DNA of 64,000 nt. It comes from Sthenelais limicola. Its lineage: Eukaryota > Annelida > Polychaeta > Phyllodocida > Sigalionidae. A program made the position numbers and the translations under genes. This document shows, piece after piece, positions 13,201-28,200 of this stretch. How positions within the stretch are numbered: position 1 is the first letter of the stretch; each line of letters begins with the position of its first letter. The notes below the pieces were generated by a model. The model did not search any database. It was not told the origin of the DNA and saw nothing but the letters and a program-made list of their open reading frames with translations. Where the stretch lies: positions 128,950,941 through 129,014,940 of the forward strand of contig OW804096.1 of NCBI GenBank assembly GCA_942159475.1, in the 5' to 3' direction.

Positions 13201-16200
13201 CGGGTGTGGCCACAGATGGGATGGCTTGGGGATCAACTCCATAGGATCTTATTTGCGGAAGGAGCTCCTCCCCACAGTTTGTTATTTTTGTTTACACCAT
13301 CTCTCTGATCTTTATTATTATTGGATCAAACATTTCACCTCAGACTTTACGTTTTCAATGAATTGGAGTAGAAAGGACAACTATGGCATACAGGCAATAC
13401 TTTCGTTATTAATCGTGGATTAAGAGTTCTTGAATTTCTTAAGTCATCATGAGTTAAATTATATATATATATATAGAAGGGTGCATGTTAATGATAATAC
13501 AGCTATGCTTTAAAAATGCTTTCAGAAAAGCATCCGCAGTCGCATATAATTATGTTTGTAGTTTGTTCCAATTAAGCCAATCTAACCAATTTAAGTATAA
13601 TAAGTTTTGAAAAGTCTGAATTGGCTATATTCTGTGCATTCACGCGTTCTCCTTTTGAAAATAGGATCTTAAGCCGAATTCAGCGGGGATTAAAGAAGTT
13701 GGTCGCATAGACTTACGACTTTCTGTTCAACAAGTATCGTCAATTTGGGTACAAGTACTGTTCTACTGGGGAACCCGCGGTGGTGATATCTACGGACACT
13801 TGTTATTTCTTACGTCTATAAACATACTCTGTGTCGCATTGTGTTTTCTTTTCCATTGGAAGAGTTTGTTCTCCTCCTTGTATACTTGTCGTCCAATGAC
13901 GTTGATAAACACCTTTCCAGATATGAAGCTTGGAATGCGTATATATGCGCCGGGTGATCTATGGTCTATGATGTTTCATGAAATAGATGAAACTCATTGC
14001 TTCTCATGGAGAAGAAAAACGGTTCTCTGAACGCGAGCTGATATAAAAGTCTAAAAATAGCCAAGGCACGAAGAGTTTCTGGGTCTCGATGGGGGATGCC
14101 CGAGTCCCTCTTCCTCTCTCCTCTCTCCTCCCTACCATAAACCTCACCTGGCGGTGAGCTCACAAATTACTGCGCCATCTGGTGTTGACTGGCGACATGA
14201 AGACCTAGGGAGAGGCAATTACTGAAGCAGGTTGTGTCGAAGTGGGAAGGTACACTGGCTATACCTCCTCTACTCTCAATTAGAGAGACAGAAACTGGGC
14301 GAGCGCCCAGTTTTTGGCTTCACTGTTTGCTCTCTTCCATCCCTCCATTTCGCCAGCGTTAAATATGATGGAATATAATAACACTCGCGTATCCCATTGC
14401 AAATTACATAGCACTGTAAGAATTCGCTGCTTTTTTCTAAAAGACCCCATAGCACAAATAGGTTTTATGCTGGTGGAATCCATTCTCTTTGAATGGGTGG
14501 TCCTTCCTTCCATTATGACAGTATGTCATCTAGTAGGGGGATACATTGCACAAATGACTTACCGGCCAGTTATGTTAATAGTCCCACCTGGGAGTCGTCC
14601 ACCTTTGGTGATAAATACAGTACTTCCCTCCGTCCATCCCAGATGATAGTGTAAATACCTGGTTGTCATAGAAAAATCCGGCTCATGTTCTTGCAAACAG
14701 ATAGGACCTTTGCTTCAATGTAAATATATATGTTTATACCTGAACGTTCTTGAAGCTCAAGGGATGTCAGCATTATGTGTATTGGCTTGATTTTTATTAG
14801 TTTTCTATCCTACTAGCTCGTTGAGAGTCTTTGATCACTTTCTGTGAGAAGGAACTGTGAGGGACTGAAAAAAAGAAATTTCACAAATCAGAAACACAGA
14901 CTTCTCTTTTAATTGACGAAAGACTTTTTCCCCGACCAGCTACTCGAAGAATTATTGGCGCCCTGGGCAGGTTTCTTTTACAAAGAATAAAGGCCAAACA
15001 TTCCACAAGACATCACTTGTAGGCTACCGTGGAATGAGATTGTGAACTCATTGTGTCATTATAGTGAATGGTGCTACATAAGAAAACTTGACAGATACTT
15101 TCCGACTTGAAGGTGGTTTGTCTGACATTCAAAAAGATTACTAATTTTTAGTGTATTCTGCCAGTCATCTTTCTGTAAAAAAGAACGCCTTGGAATCAAA
15201 ATATTGTATACCTAGTCTGTTTACAACTAGTGTCTAGTCTAGAAGGTAATCCATGAAATGACTGCTCATATCAATATACCGTATTTCCTATTATATCACA
15301 CACTCCCGAGTCCTATAGTGCTTATAAATATAAATGTTGCGACTTTGAATAAAGTTACCACATGAGATTTTTAATCAGGAAAAAGCACTACACGATAGCG
15401 ATTGAAAATCGCAAGACTGGAATTGGAACATGAACGACCCGATTTCCAATTAAATGCAAGGGCATTAGACGTGTCCATAAACACACAAAAACTAAAAGAA
15501 TAACAAACGTTTAACATTAGACAAGACATCTAAAAACGAAACCAATGTCTCTCATTTCAGCCCAAACAGTGCGCATAGTTGAACCAGACGGTGACGAGCT
15601 CCGGACAGTAAAAGATGGTAAATTCACACTAAAATGCGAGGGTGAAGAAGGAGCCAGGATACGGTGGCTTCATAATGGTATGCCTCTCCACGACATGGGA
15701 TCCCGAGTGATCATCACCACCTCTAAAGATGTGGAGGATCAGAAACTCAAGAGTTTACTCACAAGGTTAAGTGTATCATCACAAGAAGCGGGGAGATACA
15801 CCTGTCAGGATGAGCAAAATCTTCTTAGCTCGGATGATGTCCGAGTAATCGTATCGGAAACTAGGGAAGATACAAGTAAGAGTTGCTATTCAATTAGTTT
15901 TGGGAGGGTTACAGCTCCCTCAGGGGATTGCTGTTACTCCATGTTTGGGATTATGAGGATCTTTGGACATAAAATCCAAGCAGGCTGTCGGGTATTAGCT
16001 GTCCACGTGTATGGAGGGGAATTAACGAGATGAAGATGGATTACCTTCACTGATGGGGAAGCAGTTCTGAGATAAATAATAACAGAGTATTAAGCATTGG
16101 CGTGGATAATCCTTCAATCTAGCATCACGGGGTTTGGAGCTGCAATATTAAAGTAGCCAGAATGCATTTTGTTGAAAATAATTATAAAAACATATAATAC

Positions 16201-19200
16201 AGATGAGTTAATGTATATGGAATACTGAAGCCACAATTCAATCTTTCTGCTTCCGGTTCCAGTTCCAGTGCAGATGACGCAACCATCGTCCAGTTCGCTG
16301 ACCGTGGATTTGGATGCACAATTCTCTCTACAGTGTAGGGGCGATTCTCGTGCAAGCCTCGAGTGGTATATCAACAACACATTGATATCTCTCCTTAACG
16401 ATCAACCGACGGTATGAAAGATAGCAACCGTTTTCTTCTCTAAGATATACACGGATACTTGAGTGTTTACTGTGCCTTTCCTGAAATAGAGCAGGGTTCC
16501 TTCTGTGTATATATTCATAGAAATAATAATAATGCAATGAGTTCCTTCCAATACTTCAACTGTCAGACTGTCAGCTTTAAAAATGTAAACTTGCCAGAGT
16601 AGTTTTGAACTAACTAAAGCCATACTATAACATCATCCTGTTCGTCATGCATGTATATACATTTGTCATAACTCCACTCTTCAAGGTGACGATGGCCGAA
16701 GATGAATCTGCTGCCAAGATCACAGTCCTGAGGCGGCCTCGGGCCAGCTACGACCACAGCGGGGTTTACTCATGTCGCAACGGGCTCGACGCCGCCGACA
16801 GGGATGAGGTGACGGTTTATGTACGTCATCCAGGTGAGCCCAGACAAGGTACAGGACAGTTTCAAACTCTCAGCACGACAGGCTTTGTTGGTTTCTTAAT
16901 CCTCCCCCCTTTAACGGAGCAGCAACCACCACTACTTCGTCTACCATTACCTCGAATCGCACAAAAAAACTAAAGAACTTCCACATCCATTTCCCTATCC
17001 CCACCCACCTCACACACCGAAGCACGTACGACTGATAAAAAGATAACAACAAATAATAATGATTATGATGATTTATTCTTTATTTATTCCCACCCGGACA
17101 CGGCTAATCCCCCGGTTTTATATTCACAAAAATGGATTTAAAATGGATTTACACCGAGGATGGTCATGTGAGAGACTATTAAAACAATCAGGCTTTCATC
17201 GTTTGCAGGCTTTATTTCGCATCGGAGATTTCTTTTAAATACTAAACGCATTTAATCGAGAATTCATTTTTATTTGCTCTCTTCAGTTCAGTAGACTTTT
17301 ATTTCTCAATTTTCAGTTCTGGCGTGAGTTATTTGTGGTAGTCATAGTTATTTTGATCATTTTGGGTTCATTGTCATCCCAGACACATCCTTGATTTCTT
17401 TGCCAGCATTTATATACTCTACACTGATTTTTCAAATATATACATCCATTCCATTCATTTTCGCAGTTAATTCGGTTTGGACATAATGGAATATATACAT
17501 TTTTCACACAAATTTATTTATTTGGAGAATCTTGCTTTATTCAAAGTACACTTGTCCGTATTATTTTCGCAGTATGTTGCCAAATCTGCTATCAGTTCGG
17601 GGATTTACATAGATAAGGCTGGAACTTTTCGGTGTATAGTAGTATACACACAAATATATTGTAAATTATGGAAATTGACATTTAAAAATGCTCACTCGGA
17701 ACCATGGCTGAGGGGGTCTTTCCAACAGGTGTTTTCCTCTGCAAATAGGTCACGAATCTTCATTCATAAGAGCTGTATACAAGGTGTTAAACTTACAGCA
17801 AATGTTATATTTAAGCAGACCCATGTGTTCCACATTCATATACACATACTCGAACTCTGTCATATTGTATAGCTTTGTGAGGCCTTCTAATATGAAGCCA
17901 AGCCCATTGGGTACCTTGTCTCGGGTTTTACCTGCTCCAAGCACAAGTTCCTCGATATGCCCTCTTATCATGGGAAGCTGTTGCGACCAGTATCACCTAC
18001 CCTATCCTATCTACAAAACATTTTGAGTCTGTCAAATATATCATGGAAGCGAGGACCGGTACACAATAAGTTAGTCATGGTGCACCCATTTATCTATTTG
18101 TGTAGTAGTAAGTTTGAGTCTCGGGCTCGAATAAACTGTATCCTTTACTAGTTAGCGCCTTCTTCCACTCTCAACTCCTCACCTGAGATTATAGAAGAAG
18201 GGGGACAAAAGTATCCAAAACATTGTTTAGATTTACTGGCAGCTTCAGTGGAGGTGTACAGCATAACAAGATGGTAACATTTATCTTTTGGGTCACCTGT
18301 TAGTAATAGAATTTCTTTCACAGTCTTCGCTCTAGGCTAGGGTTGGAATGTACACTTTTGAAAGATAAATCGGACCATTTCAAAATTGCATGAAATACTG
18401 AGATGCATTTTTTTCTCCTAAGCAGCACCAACACCTCCTACTACATTCCATGGATTAAGTTTCTTATTCCTGGGTATGTATTATTGTAAGGCAAGGAAAC
18501 ACGCTGAATGTATCAACCAGGTTTTCGATGGTTGGAGGTTGACACGCTTATTGCAGCCTGGGCATTCTCAGGTACCTGACACTCCTAAAAACACATGGTC
18601 TCTTACTCAGGCACCTTCCTATTTCAAATGATAAAGAAACCAGGTGGGTTAAATGCTAAGCGACTTAGTGCCTGCTTGGCACGTTCGCTGGGAGTACATC
18701 AGTTTTATCTAGAGGAACAACTCAGGGCTTTACAGCATAACGAATGCGATACTAATGACATGTGATTTGATCAGGGGAATAGATGCAATAATTTAATCAA
18801 GACACAAGCTGTAGGACATCCTGCGCCTGAATTTGGTCCTTGCATCTACTGTTGTGAGTGTCTCACTGCCGCGTCAGCAGATTTTCAATCGGAGATGTAT
18901 TTTATACCGGGAAGAAAGCGCACGTGGGTATACAGAATCTAATCCCAGCTACTACATTGGCAGTACATTCGCACTTGTCAATGGGTGGAATAAATAAAAA
19001 AAGCTTTGGCTTGGAGCTGCTCCTAATTTTGCCACACTTTTATAATCATTCATTTTGTGTGACTAATATCATGTCACTGGATGGAAACATTAAAGGAAGT
19101 TCCTGTTATAATACTCGAGCTTTTGTTGTGGTTTTAAATTTCCTTCCGCTTCACAACATAGCCTTGGCGGACTGATAACTTGGTCATTCGAGACAGACAC

Positions 19201-22200
19201 ATTGGTTTCACACTCATGCCTTTCAAATTAAGAAACCTGCTATGTCTAAACTCCGAATACTAGACCTTGGTTGCCTATAACACCCTAGCCATTAAAAGGT
19301 GCTGAGAGTCTGACACTCCTGAGAATTTGTGATGAGTTTCTTTGAATATTTTTTGTCTGAAAACGATTTAAATAAGAAAAAGTTATTCCTATTTTGAGAC
19401 TCAAGCTCTCTTGTTAAACCATGGATATTTTTCACTACCATTCAAAGATGATGTACCAGATGTGGAGTATGCAACACCGACTGAAATTCGTAGAGAGATC
19501 TTGAAGGTTGGGTCTTCCATGAATTTGAGGTGCAGTTTGGAAACAACGGCTAATTATGAAACAAAATGGTATAAAGATGATAAGAAGTTGATGTCCGGTG
19601 GAAAATATCTTATAAGGGAAATTGGTGCGGCAGAATTGTCTATTCAAAATACAGGTATGTAATTAATCAAGTGTATTATAACTGACATTTACTTAACGGC
19701 TGTGTCAATGTTATAATATTGACACAACATATGATATGTGCTATTAAGTTGACACATATTATGTTTTTACATGGCATCTCGTGGTTGCAATTAATTTCGA
19801 GGAATTCAACATTGAAAACACTACATGTATGTTTATGATATTAAAACAGAACATGGTATACTTCTATAGAAAACAATGTAGCACACTTTATAACGTCCAT
19901 ATTTTCCAGAAAGAGAAGATGCAGGTGTGTATAGATGCACATTTATCGACAAAGACACCGCAACAGTTATTGGGAATATCATCTTCAACCTCACTAGTAA
20001 GTACACGGATGGGTTTCATTCTGATATTATATTCATAATAAAAAACATACTAACTTAGAAATGCCTTCAGCTGAGACCTTCACAAGTCGTCATATCTGCC
20101 TTGAGAAAAAGTCAAAATATGATCCCGAACCTTCCAACGGATGGTCGGATACCTGCCTAGCAGATAAAACCTACAGGATGTTATATGAAACACGTCCCCT
20201 TTTTTGTGGTTTTAATTTTAGAAAGTGAATTTAAGATAACACACTCGAGCTGGGGCCATCGAGTAAAAAGCTGCAATTACCTGGTTATATTTTACTGCCT
20301 AGAACATCCTGATGTTAAGGATTAATACATGAAGACTGTATGCCTTGTCTTTGGCTATGATTGTATACTAAATATAAATGAATTACAAACGTAAATAGGT
20401 CTATGCGTGGAGATATGGATAGGATATAGGCCAACATTGAATGATGCTAAGGAAGAAATGTTACAGTAGGGACAAAGATGTTTGGTGTGAAGGTTTATGC
20501 AGCAAAATATGAGCCATGGATTAGCGATTTAGTTGGTGTGATTTATGAATCAAAGAAATAAGAAGCATGTATTCATTCACATTGTAATCCTTGAAGATGT
20601 AATATTATACCTACACATATAATGTAATGCTAATACAAAAATGTGTGTATATTATGAACATCTTCCGAATATTAATAAAAAACGGACCAGCTGGGGCTCC
20701 CAAACCACCAGAAGTCTATAGTAAAAGTATACGTATATCAAAGTTGAAGATCAAAACCTTCTGAAAAATCATCTCGAAAAATTTCCCCATTTTATTCCAG
20801 CCGTTCCATGTCGACACTTGATACCTCCACAGAACGGATCTTTTGATAATTGTCGCTCAGAGCCTTTGTATGGTGATGAATGCACGTTCACGTGCAACCC
20901 TGGCTTCAGACTTACCGACATGAGGCCTGTACAGTGCAACTTGCAGAATGGCAGGGGTGGATACACGTGGAACAGATCTACTCCCAAATGTATAGGTAAG
21001 TTACCCATATATCATTCCATGTATATATATGCGTTCTATGTAGTCGGCCTGTATGCCTACTTGTAAGTATATTGTTTTGCTGCAGAGTCATTATGGTCGA
21101 CTTTGTTCTCAGAATTCTTCAGTAGGCATGGGCAATATTTATTTGTTAAACCAGCTAATTTTATAATTGAATGGATATTTCGGTGAATGCTATTGGTATT
21201 GTAAATATTCGTACTCATTAGTTTTGTATAATTTGTGTTCTTTAAATTGGGAAATATTAGTTTATGATGTTAGAAACTAATAAGAATGTTTGCGATCATC
21301 TTGATCGAACGTAGGGCATGTTCAATTAGTAGTAGTTTCCCTCATAGGAGAATGCCTGAAACACTAACTTACATATGAAATTGCATCTATAAACTTCCGA
21401 CACTAGCCACATGTTAAGGCGTTCTGAACTACATCGAAGGATCATGTTGTTTCTAAGATCTATGATCCTACGAAAAACATGATCATAGCTTCGTCATGAT
21501 ACAAAGGGCTATCGCTTGCAATCACTTTTCTCTAACCACCAATTTCACAATGGCTCGCACCAGGACTTGCATTGCTCATTCGCTTGGAATAGCAGAGGCG
21601 GCTGAAGGCAGTCGAGCATTTCCAGAAAGGAAATGTCCGAATAAATACCAACGCCGATTTCATACACTCTCGCTTCGCGTGGAGAGCAATAGCCAATAGA
21701 ATAGGATGTACACTGACCGAATGATAACTTCTAGCCAAGACACTCACAACATTGATCAAATTCCTGACTAATACGACGACATCTCAACTGACGGAACATG
21801 CTCTTCGAATCCTTTTCCAAATAAACTAGCACATGGCATGACATAGACATTAAAATCCTAGAGACCCACGAAGTCAGTCATTCAGTCATCCAACTCGCAA
21901 TGACAGCAATCATATATGTTCAGAGCACATTTCGCAGTCTTTTTTCCATTGAAGCCTGTCCCTATTGGATGGCGATTCAAAACAAGGCCTCTCTTCTTCT
22001 TTTGTCGCAGGGAGCGATTATTTTGAGGCCAAGAGCGACCTGATGAGCAGTGCTGTAAACTATCTTCCCTGCCCTCTTCTCCTGCTCTCTCTTCACTTTG
22101 CGACCGCCCTTTTATTTCGTGACGGGAGAATGATGAGACTTCTCTAAAGTTGTTGACAGAGGTTGGACAGTGTTGACAGGATAAACAATGAATAACTAAT

Positions 22201-25200
22201 ACTCATGACATCACCAATTGTCCAAATTGTCGACTCATACGACGAGTTGGGTTAAATGATCAAAGGATACAAAATTGGAACTGCGCCAGTAACGTCGTTT
22301 CCAGGATGTGTATTGAGTGCCTTAGCTTTGATAACTGTACCTGTAGTTCGAAAAGAAAAAAATGTTTTTAGTCCCATGACAAGCTTGCCAAAAAGGTCTT
22401 CCTATTCTAGGGTTTCACATTTAGTGTTCGAGTTTTACGGAAGATTCTAGCATCTCAAAAGTTGTGATTGATGCATGTTATTTTTGCTTCGAGTATTTGA
22501 TTTGAATGAATTTTCCATGAGAAATGTTTCTTTCGTGTTTGTACCATATTGAATGTAGTTACATTTTTGCATTTGCTCTGCACTACAATAAAAGTTTTAC
22601 AACATTTCTAAATAAATGTGGATGTTCTTGAGTTTTTAACGCCGTGTACTTCGAGGAATGTCCAAAATACCCATCGCTTATGTCGTAAAAAAGAAGAAGC
22701 ACATGAAACAGTACATATTGCCTACTGTAATGTAGATAAGATAGGAGAACCAGCCCTAAGGTAGGGGTTATTTGGGTATAGAAATGAGCGGTACCTTTAG
22801 GGAGAGAACATAACTTATGTTCCCAAGTCATCTTTTCCATAGTTGAGGCTCTTGCGATTCATCTCCAGATCGCCCTGGCCTGTCACCACCCCTTCTTTTG
22901 ACAGATGTTGTGACTTGCGCTATCGGCTAAGACTAGATTATGTTGTCCGCAGTATGTATCCCGTTCTTCTTGAAAAGCAATGTTTCATACAGAACTATGC
23001 TCACATTTTGGCAGACCTTCTGGCCAGCTTCACAATTCTCTAAATATCCTCTATTTGGCTCTCGCCTATACACATTCAGCCTGTGGTCCACCATGCAGGC
23101 TTGATTTACACAGACATACAAGAGCCTTTGATCGAGGCTATTGCGCTTATGGTTCTTGATGTTAAGCATAAACAAATATTACTCATGACGCTGCCATTGA
23201 TCGCGGTAGTGGGGTGGGGCTAGGTGGGGAGACGTGTAAATCATAACCGCATCAATTCAGCACATATATGCAAAAAACGAGCTCGGTGGCCAGCCCAAGA
23301 GCAGCGCCATGTTGTCGCCACTAGCATCATTGATTAACATCGTGGTTTGTTTTTTAAGTTACGAGGGCCCCACACGAGAAAAACACCTTCAGTAATATCA
23401 CTCTACTTACATCGGTATGCAATGAATGGACGCCTGCGTGGCATTGCCTCCAAGAAAGCAACTTCAACTAAAACGAATTCATAGAAGAAAACTTCTACCT
23501 CCTCCTGATTTAATCTTTGAGACAAATACAAACTTTAATACAATCGTGGGAGCAATATATTCTATTCGTAACTTAACTTGACAAGATTGCAGAAAATGGC
23601 ATCCTGCCCAATCGAATTCATTCTATAGAGAAATAACTAGAATTACTGGAAAATAGAAGGAACATCTTTGATTTTTTTGCCATATCTGGGAGAAATAATA
23701 AATGGGAGAGCTAAGTAACCAGCTTTGACATAGGCTGAATCTTCAGGAAATCAATACCCCTAGATGTAAATTGCAGTTCAATAGATGTTTAGCCAAGAGC
23801 TATAGGAGAACATTTTTCATGGCATTCTTCACCGTCACCTGCCACATAAAAACACTGGCTTTAGGTTCATTTGAGAAGATATTTTTTCTAACCTTAGACC
23901 TCCAGTCCGTCAACATAGTTTACTGAAGAATCACAGGGACAGGCAGTTAACTTGCAAGGGTTTGACGCAGGGTTGGTGCATTTATTTTGGGACAGAGACA
24001 AAACAGAGCAGATTTAGCCCACAGTGAATGTATAGGTGGCCTTTGGTCCTTTGAACTGGTGACTTGAGACATGTTGCGCATTTCGAGGGACGTCCTTTTC
24101 CTAAATTAATGGAGCTAAGGAACAAAGAAGAAGGGGAAACCTAGTAATTGAGATGTCCGATGGACCTAATCAAGATTGACCTTTCCCCAGGTTATAACAG
24201 GTGGAGCTTCGCAATTGAAAATATAACCCCAAACAAAGTATGGTTCTCCTTTTGCTCAAACAGGTGACCTTTTCAAGCTATACACTTTGAAGATTTATCA
24301 GTGTAGAATAAATTAAGGGGACACAGGCCCGACATAAATTTTCTCCTCAGCCTACCTTCTACAGGTAAATGTTGCTACTAAAAGTTTGTACTTATCAAAA
24401 ATGGGGTAAGCCAACAAGCCGATCGTTGTCATGTTTATTGTTATCAAGATATAGAAGACCTGGTTATACACCTTAGCTCACCTCCAGCCACTCTGTTAGG
24501 CTTGCGTACCAAAACAAGCACTGAAGGCCTGGCCAAGTGATAGCAGGTTGATTCCATATGGTCAGTCATAAACCAACTCTGACTTTCTCTGCATGGGAGT
24601 CAGGGACAGAGAGGCATTGGCCCCGCTTGCGATTTGTAGCTCTTCCATTAGATTTGGGTGGTTGGGGTAAAGGCTCGGGGGTTGGGGGGTGCAAGTCACC
24701 CACCTGCCCCGAATAACTCTCTATCGCAGGGCAGTTTCTGTTTATTTAAGCCAAGTAGTTTTTACACTAACAAGAGCATTCCTCCATGAAACATGCAGCT
24801 ACCGATTTGGGGTCGAGCCCATGGAGAAAGAGGGAGACAACCGGAAGTCCCTCACCGGAAATGCGCCTAGGAAGAGCAGCACAGGGATGGGTGGGTTATT
24901 CGCCCCAGGGGGTTGTAGTTTCGGTTAAAATTTGGCGGCTTAGTTAAAAACATTGTTTAAGATGCCAGGAAAACATAAACATATCAGGGTTGTTTAGACT
25001 CTGCTGTATATTTAAAAGGGAGGTAATCCAAAGTATAATTTCTTAGCATGCCAGAAAAGGTCCCTTTTTGTCACTTCCTCTCTCGCATGAGCTTTGTAGA
25101 AATCTAAACAGACCAAAGCAACTGATGTGCGCTTGGGCTTTGATAAGACATATCCATGTGTTCTCAAGCGTCTCGACTAGGAATTCCACTTCCGTAGTCC

Positions 25201-28200
25201 AAGTCCAATCGTTGATGTTTATCATGCTCATGCAAACGGTGTTTTCCAATTTTTGCAAACAGAGTTTTCTAATAAGCAACTCCACGTAGTTCATACTAGC
25301 TCACACTGTGCTGAACCAAAAGCTCGAATAGTTGATGTAGGTCGAATTACAAGATTATCAGGAGTGCCATTTGAATATCAATGACATTTTGCAAGTATCT
25401 TATATATGCCTTCAAATATAATCAGGATATCTCCTCGTTTAGATCCCCCCCATGACAATGTCACACACTTCTGCTAAGATATCAATCGTAGCTTCCACAG
25501 CATATATATTTCAGATTATTTTGTCAATTGACTTCCGAAGCCGCGTCCAAGATTTTGATTTTATGTTTGAATAAGTTGATTCCATGTTATGCCCCTGATT
25601 GATGATATTTACGACCTGTCAGATCAAAGGACATGATTCTCATCGCTCCTCCCCATGAGAATCGCCATGATGTATCAGCTGAGAAGAGCAACGTTCTAAA
25701 AGCTCAGATGTATGCATGTATGCATATCAGATATGTACACCAGTGCCCCTGCGAATTCTCGGTTCCACCGGCGCACGACGGGTGATTTGGTAGGAATGGT
25801 TGCCCTTAACGAGCATTTGCTAGGAAAGAGATGTGGTAGAAAAATGAGAAGCACAAATATATCACAAAGCCTATAATTTAATGCCAGCCCAGAATGTCTT
25901 GGAAGCAGCTTGGCATAACATTAGGTATGCCATTAAGTGTGGGAATATGGATCAGGGTTTTGCAGATGGGGTTCGGAAAGCAACATAAAAAATCCACATG
26001 AAAATATATCAACTACTCGGAAAGATTAATGCTATTTTCGAGGTCAAAAGGTTGGGATAATATATATATGGAACATTCTGGATCAACTCTTAACAGCTTT
26101 TTCTAAATCCGTACACAAATGACTGATCAGAAACATGCATGTTATGGATTCTAGCCATGATGATTTCTGACGCTGAGCTCACTGATGCATTTTCCCCAAA
26201 CGATATATGCCCCTCATAAGAACATAGTAATAATTGCAAAGGGCTATCCGGTTTCGTCTATGAAATTTCTTATCAGTGAAATTTAAAGGAACTATATCAC
26301 CAGACGCTACCCCGATGTGCCTATATGCTCTGAGGTATTTATCCTTATCACTGCTTGCCTATATGAACATCCAGTATTTATCATAGAGCGATGGCCAAGT
26401 CATGTAAAATCGGGTGCATGACCTTTGCCTCCAAACTGGCCTGTCTAAACGATTTTCAGTTCTAGCTCATTTCAGCGTGTGTATGATGACCACTCGTCCG
26501 AGGCCCGCCATAATCGCGATTTGTGAACATATTTTTTAACCCTGGAAAGGAACTCGCTGCTATAAGATTGCGATCATTAACATCGCATCATTCCCCAATA
26601 TTAACCCTTGAACAGAGCCCGAGGGTGTAGTCTCAGCTCTGTCTGGGGTTTCTTTTTCTTTAACGTCCTATCATACAGACCCAGAGGTATGCTATGTAAG
26701 ATAAGCAGGTTCATGAGGTATAGGTACCGAATATTTCCCTCGGTACTTTTTTAGCAAGATTGATTGCTGAAAGGTCTGTAGTGGAAAGGTGCTGCTTCTT
26801 TCTTTGTTGGCGAGGACCCCAGCCCACGTGGACCCCCACGAGGGATACCCACGTGCGTGGACCCTGTTACAATAAATTCATGGAACTTCTACTGCCAGGA
26901 CCTTTACCACCATGGCATCAGAAACCAATAGCCTCGCATACCTCTGAGTCCTGCAAACAGATGGGCAGCAGCGCCTACTATACATATATACACTCCAGAC
27001 CAACCCCCATTTACACACACACACACTCAACACACCTACACCTGTGCGGATACAAATTATGAATCTTCAGAGCCCTCGACTTCAATAAGCCACCAGTTAT
27101 ATCGCTGCTGTTCAGGTGTATCACTATGCATGTACCATATCGTGAAGGCAAGTTTTAACTTAAACTCATAAAAAGCACCTTGACGGTTTCCCAAAGTGAG
27201 ATTGATTGATAGAGCACCATCTTAAATCAATCATTCAGTCAGAGAACATGCTGATGTCGTACATTTGCCACAAATGATATATATAATGGAAGGATTCTCT
27301 GCTCTGAGAATCAGCCAGTACTTATTTCTCAAAGAGCATTTTTGTTGTCTTCACAAATGAAAGAGGGGGTCATATTTCTTTGTATGTGTGATTATTTTTC
27401 CGAAAAAGAGGGATGGGGTCATTTCATTTAACAGCAGGTGAAACAAATGTACAAAGTTGTATTTTTCGATAAGCTTAATATTACGAAAGTATATATAATG
27501 AACGTTTACTCTAAATAGCTATTCAATGGTAAATAACACTAACCAATGTCCCTTTTCACCCACAGGTATAACAAACACAGATATATCCGATATAGTCCCT
27601 ACATCTATGAGTCATGTACTTCTGAGAGTTGGAGGCAAGCTTAAACTGCAGTGTAATCGAGGCTCGTCTTGGACTAAAGGCTCTGAGGAGCTTACCACGG
27701 GCCACAAATACACCATTGAGCAACATGCTTTAATTATAAAACATACCTGTAAGTACAATTTTTCAAACCATATACTTTTAAAAAAAACTCCCAAAATGGA
27801 GACCAATCAATAAGTTGAGATCTGTACCTTTATTGTTGGTTAATTGTACATAATTTTACAGTGCGTGTAATATGGAGAAAATATAGGAAGTCCTCGGGTT
27901 CTGTTGAAACTAAACACACACATTCACATCCCAAGTTGTATAATATATTAATATACACGAGTGTCACAGAATATGAAGTCTATGTAGTCTGTGTAGTCAT
28001 GCATACAAAATGATATGTATGTTATTAACGAGACATTTTTATTCGTGCTCGAGCATTCACCTTTATTTTTTTCCGAACAAAATACCCTGGGTTCAAATAA
28101 TATTTATCGCTTCCCACTTTTCAGCAAAAACTGACACGGGTATTTACAATTGCAACATCAATAGGGACGACGGGAAATTAAAAGGAATTAAAAAATTCAA

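Noticed and set aside
24689..24928. 79-residue plus-strand open frame in the large Ig-gene intron
   Set aside because: No Ig or sushi pattern, no paired splice sites in the right phase, composition like the surrounding intron.
26760..27062. 100-residue plus-strand open frame near 27 kb
   Set aside because: Low-complexity Pro/Thr/His content from CCCACGTG and CACA runs; no domain or phase-matching splice sites.
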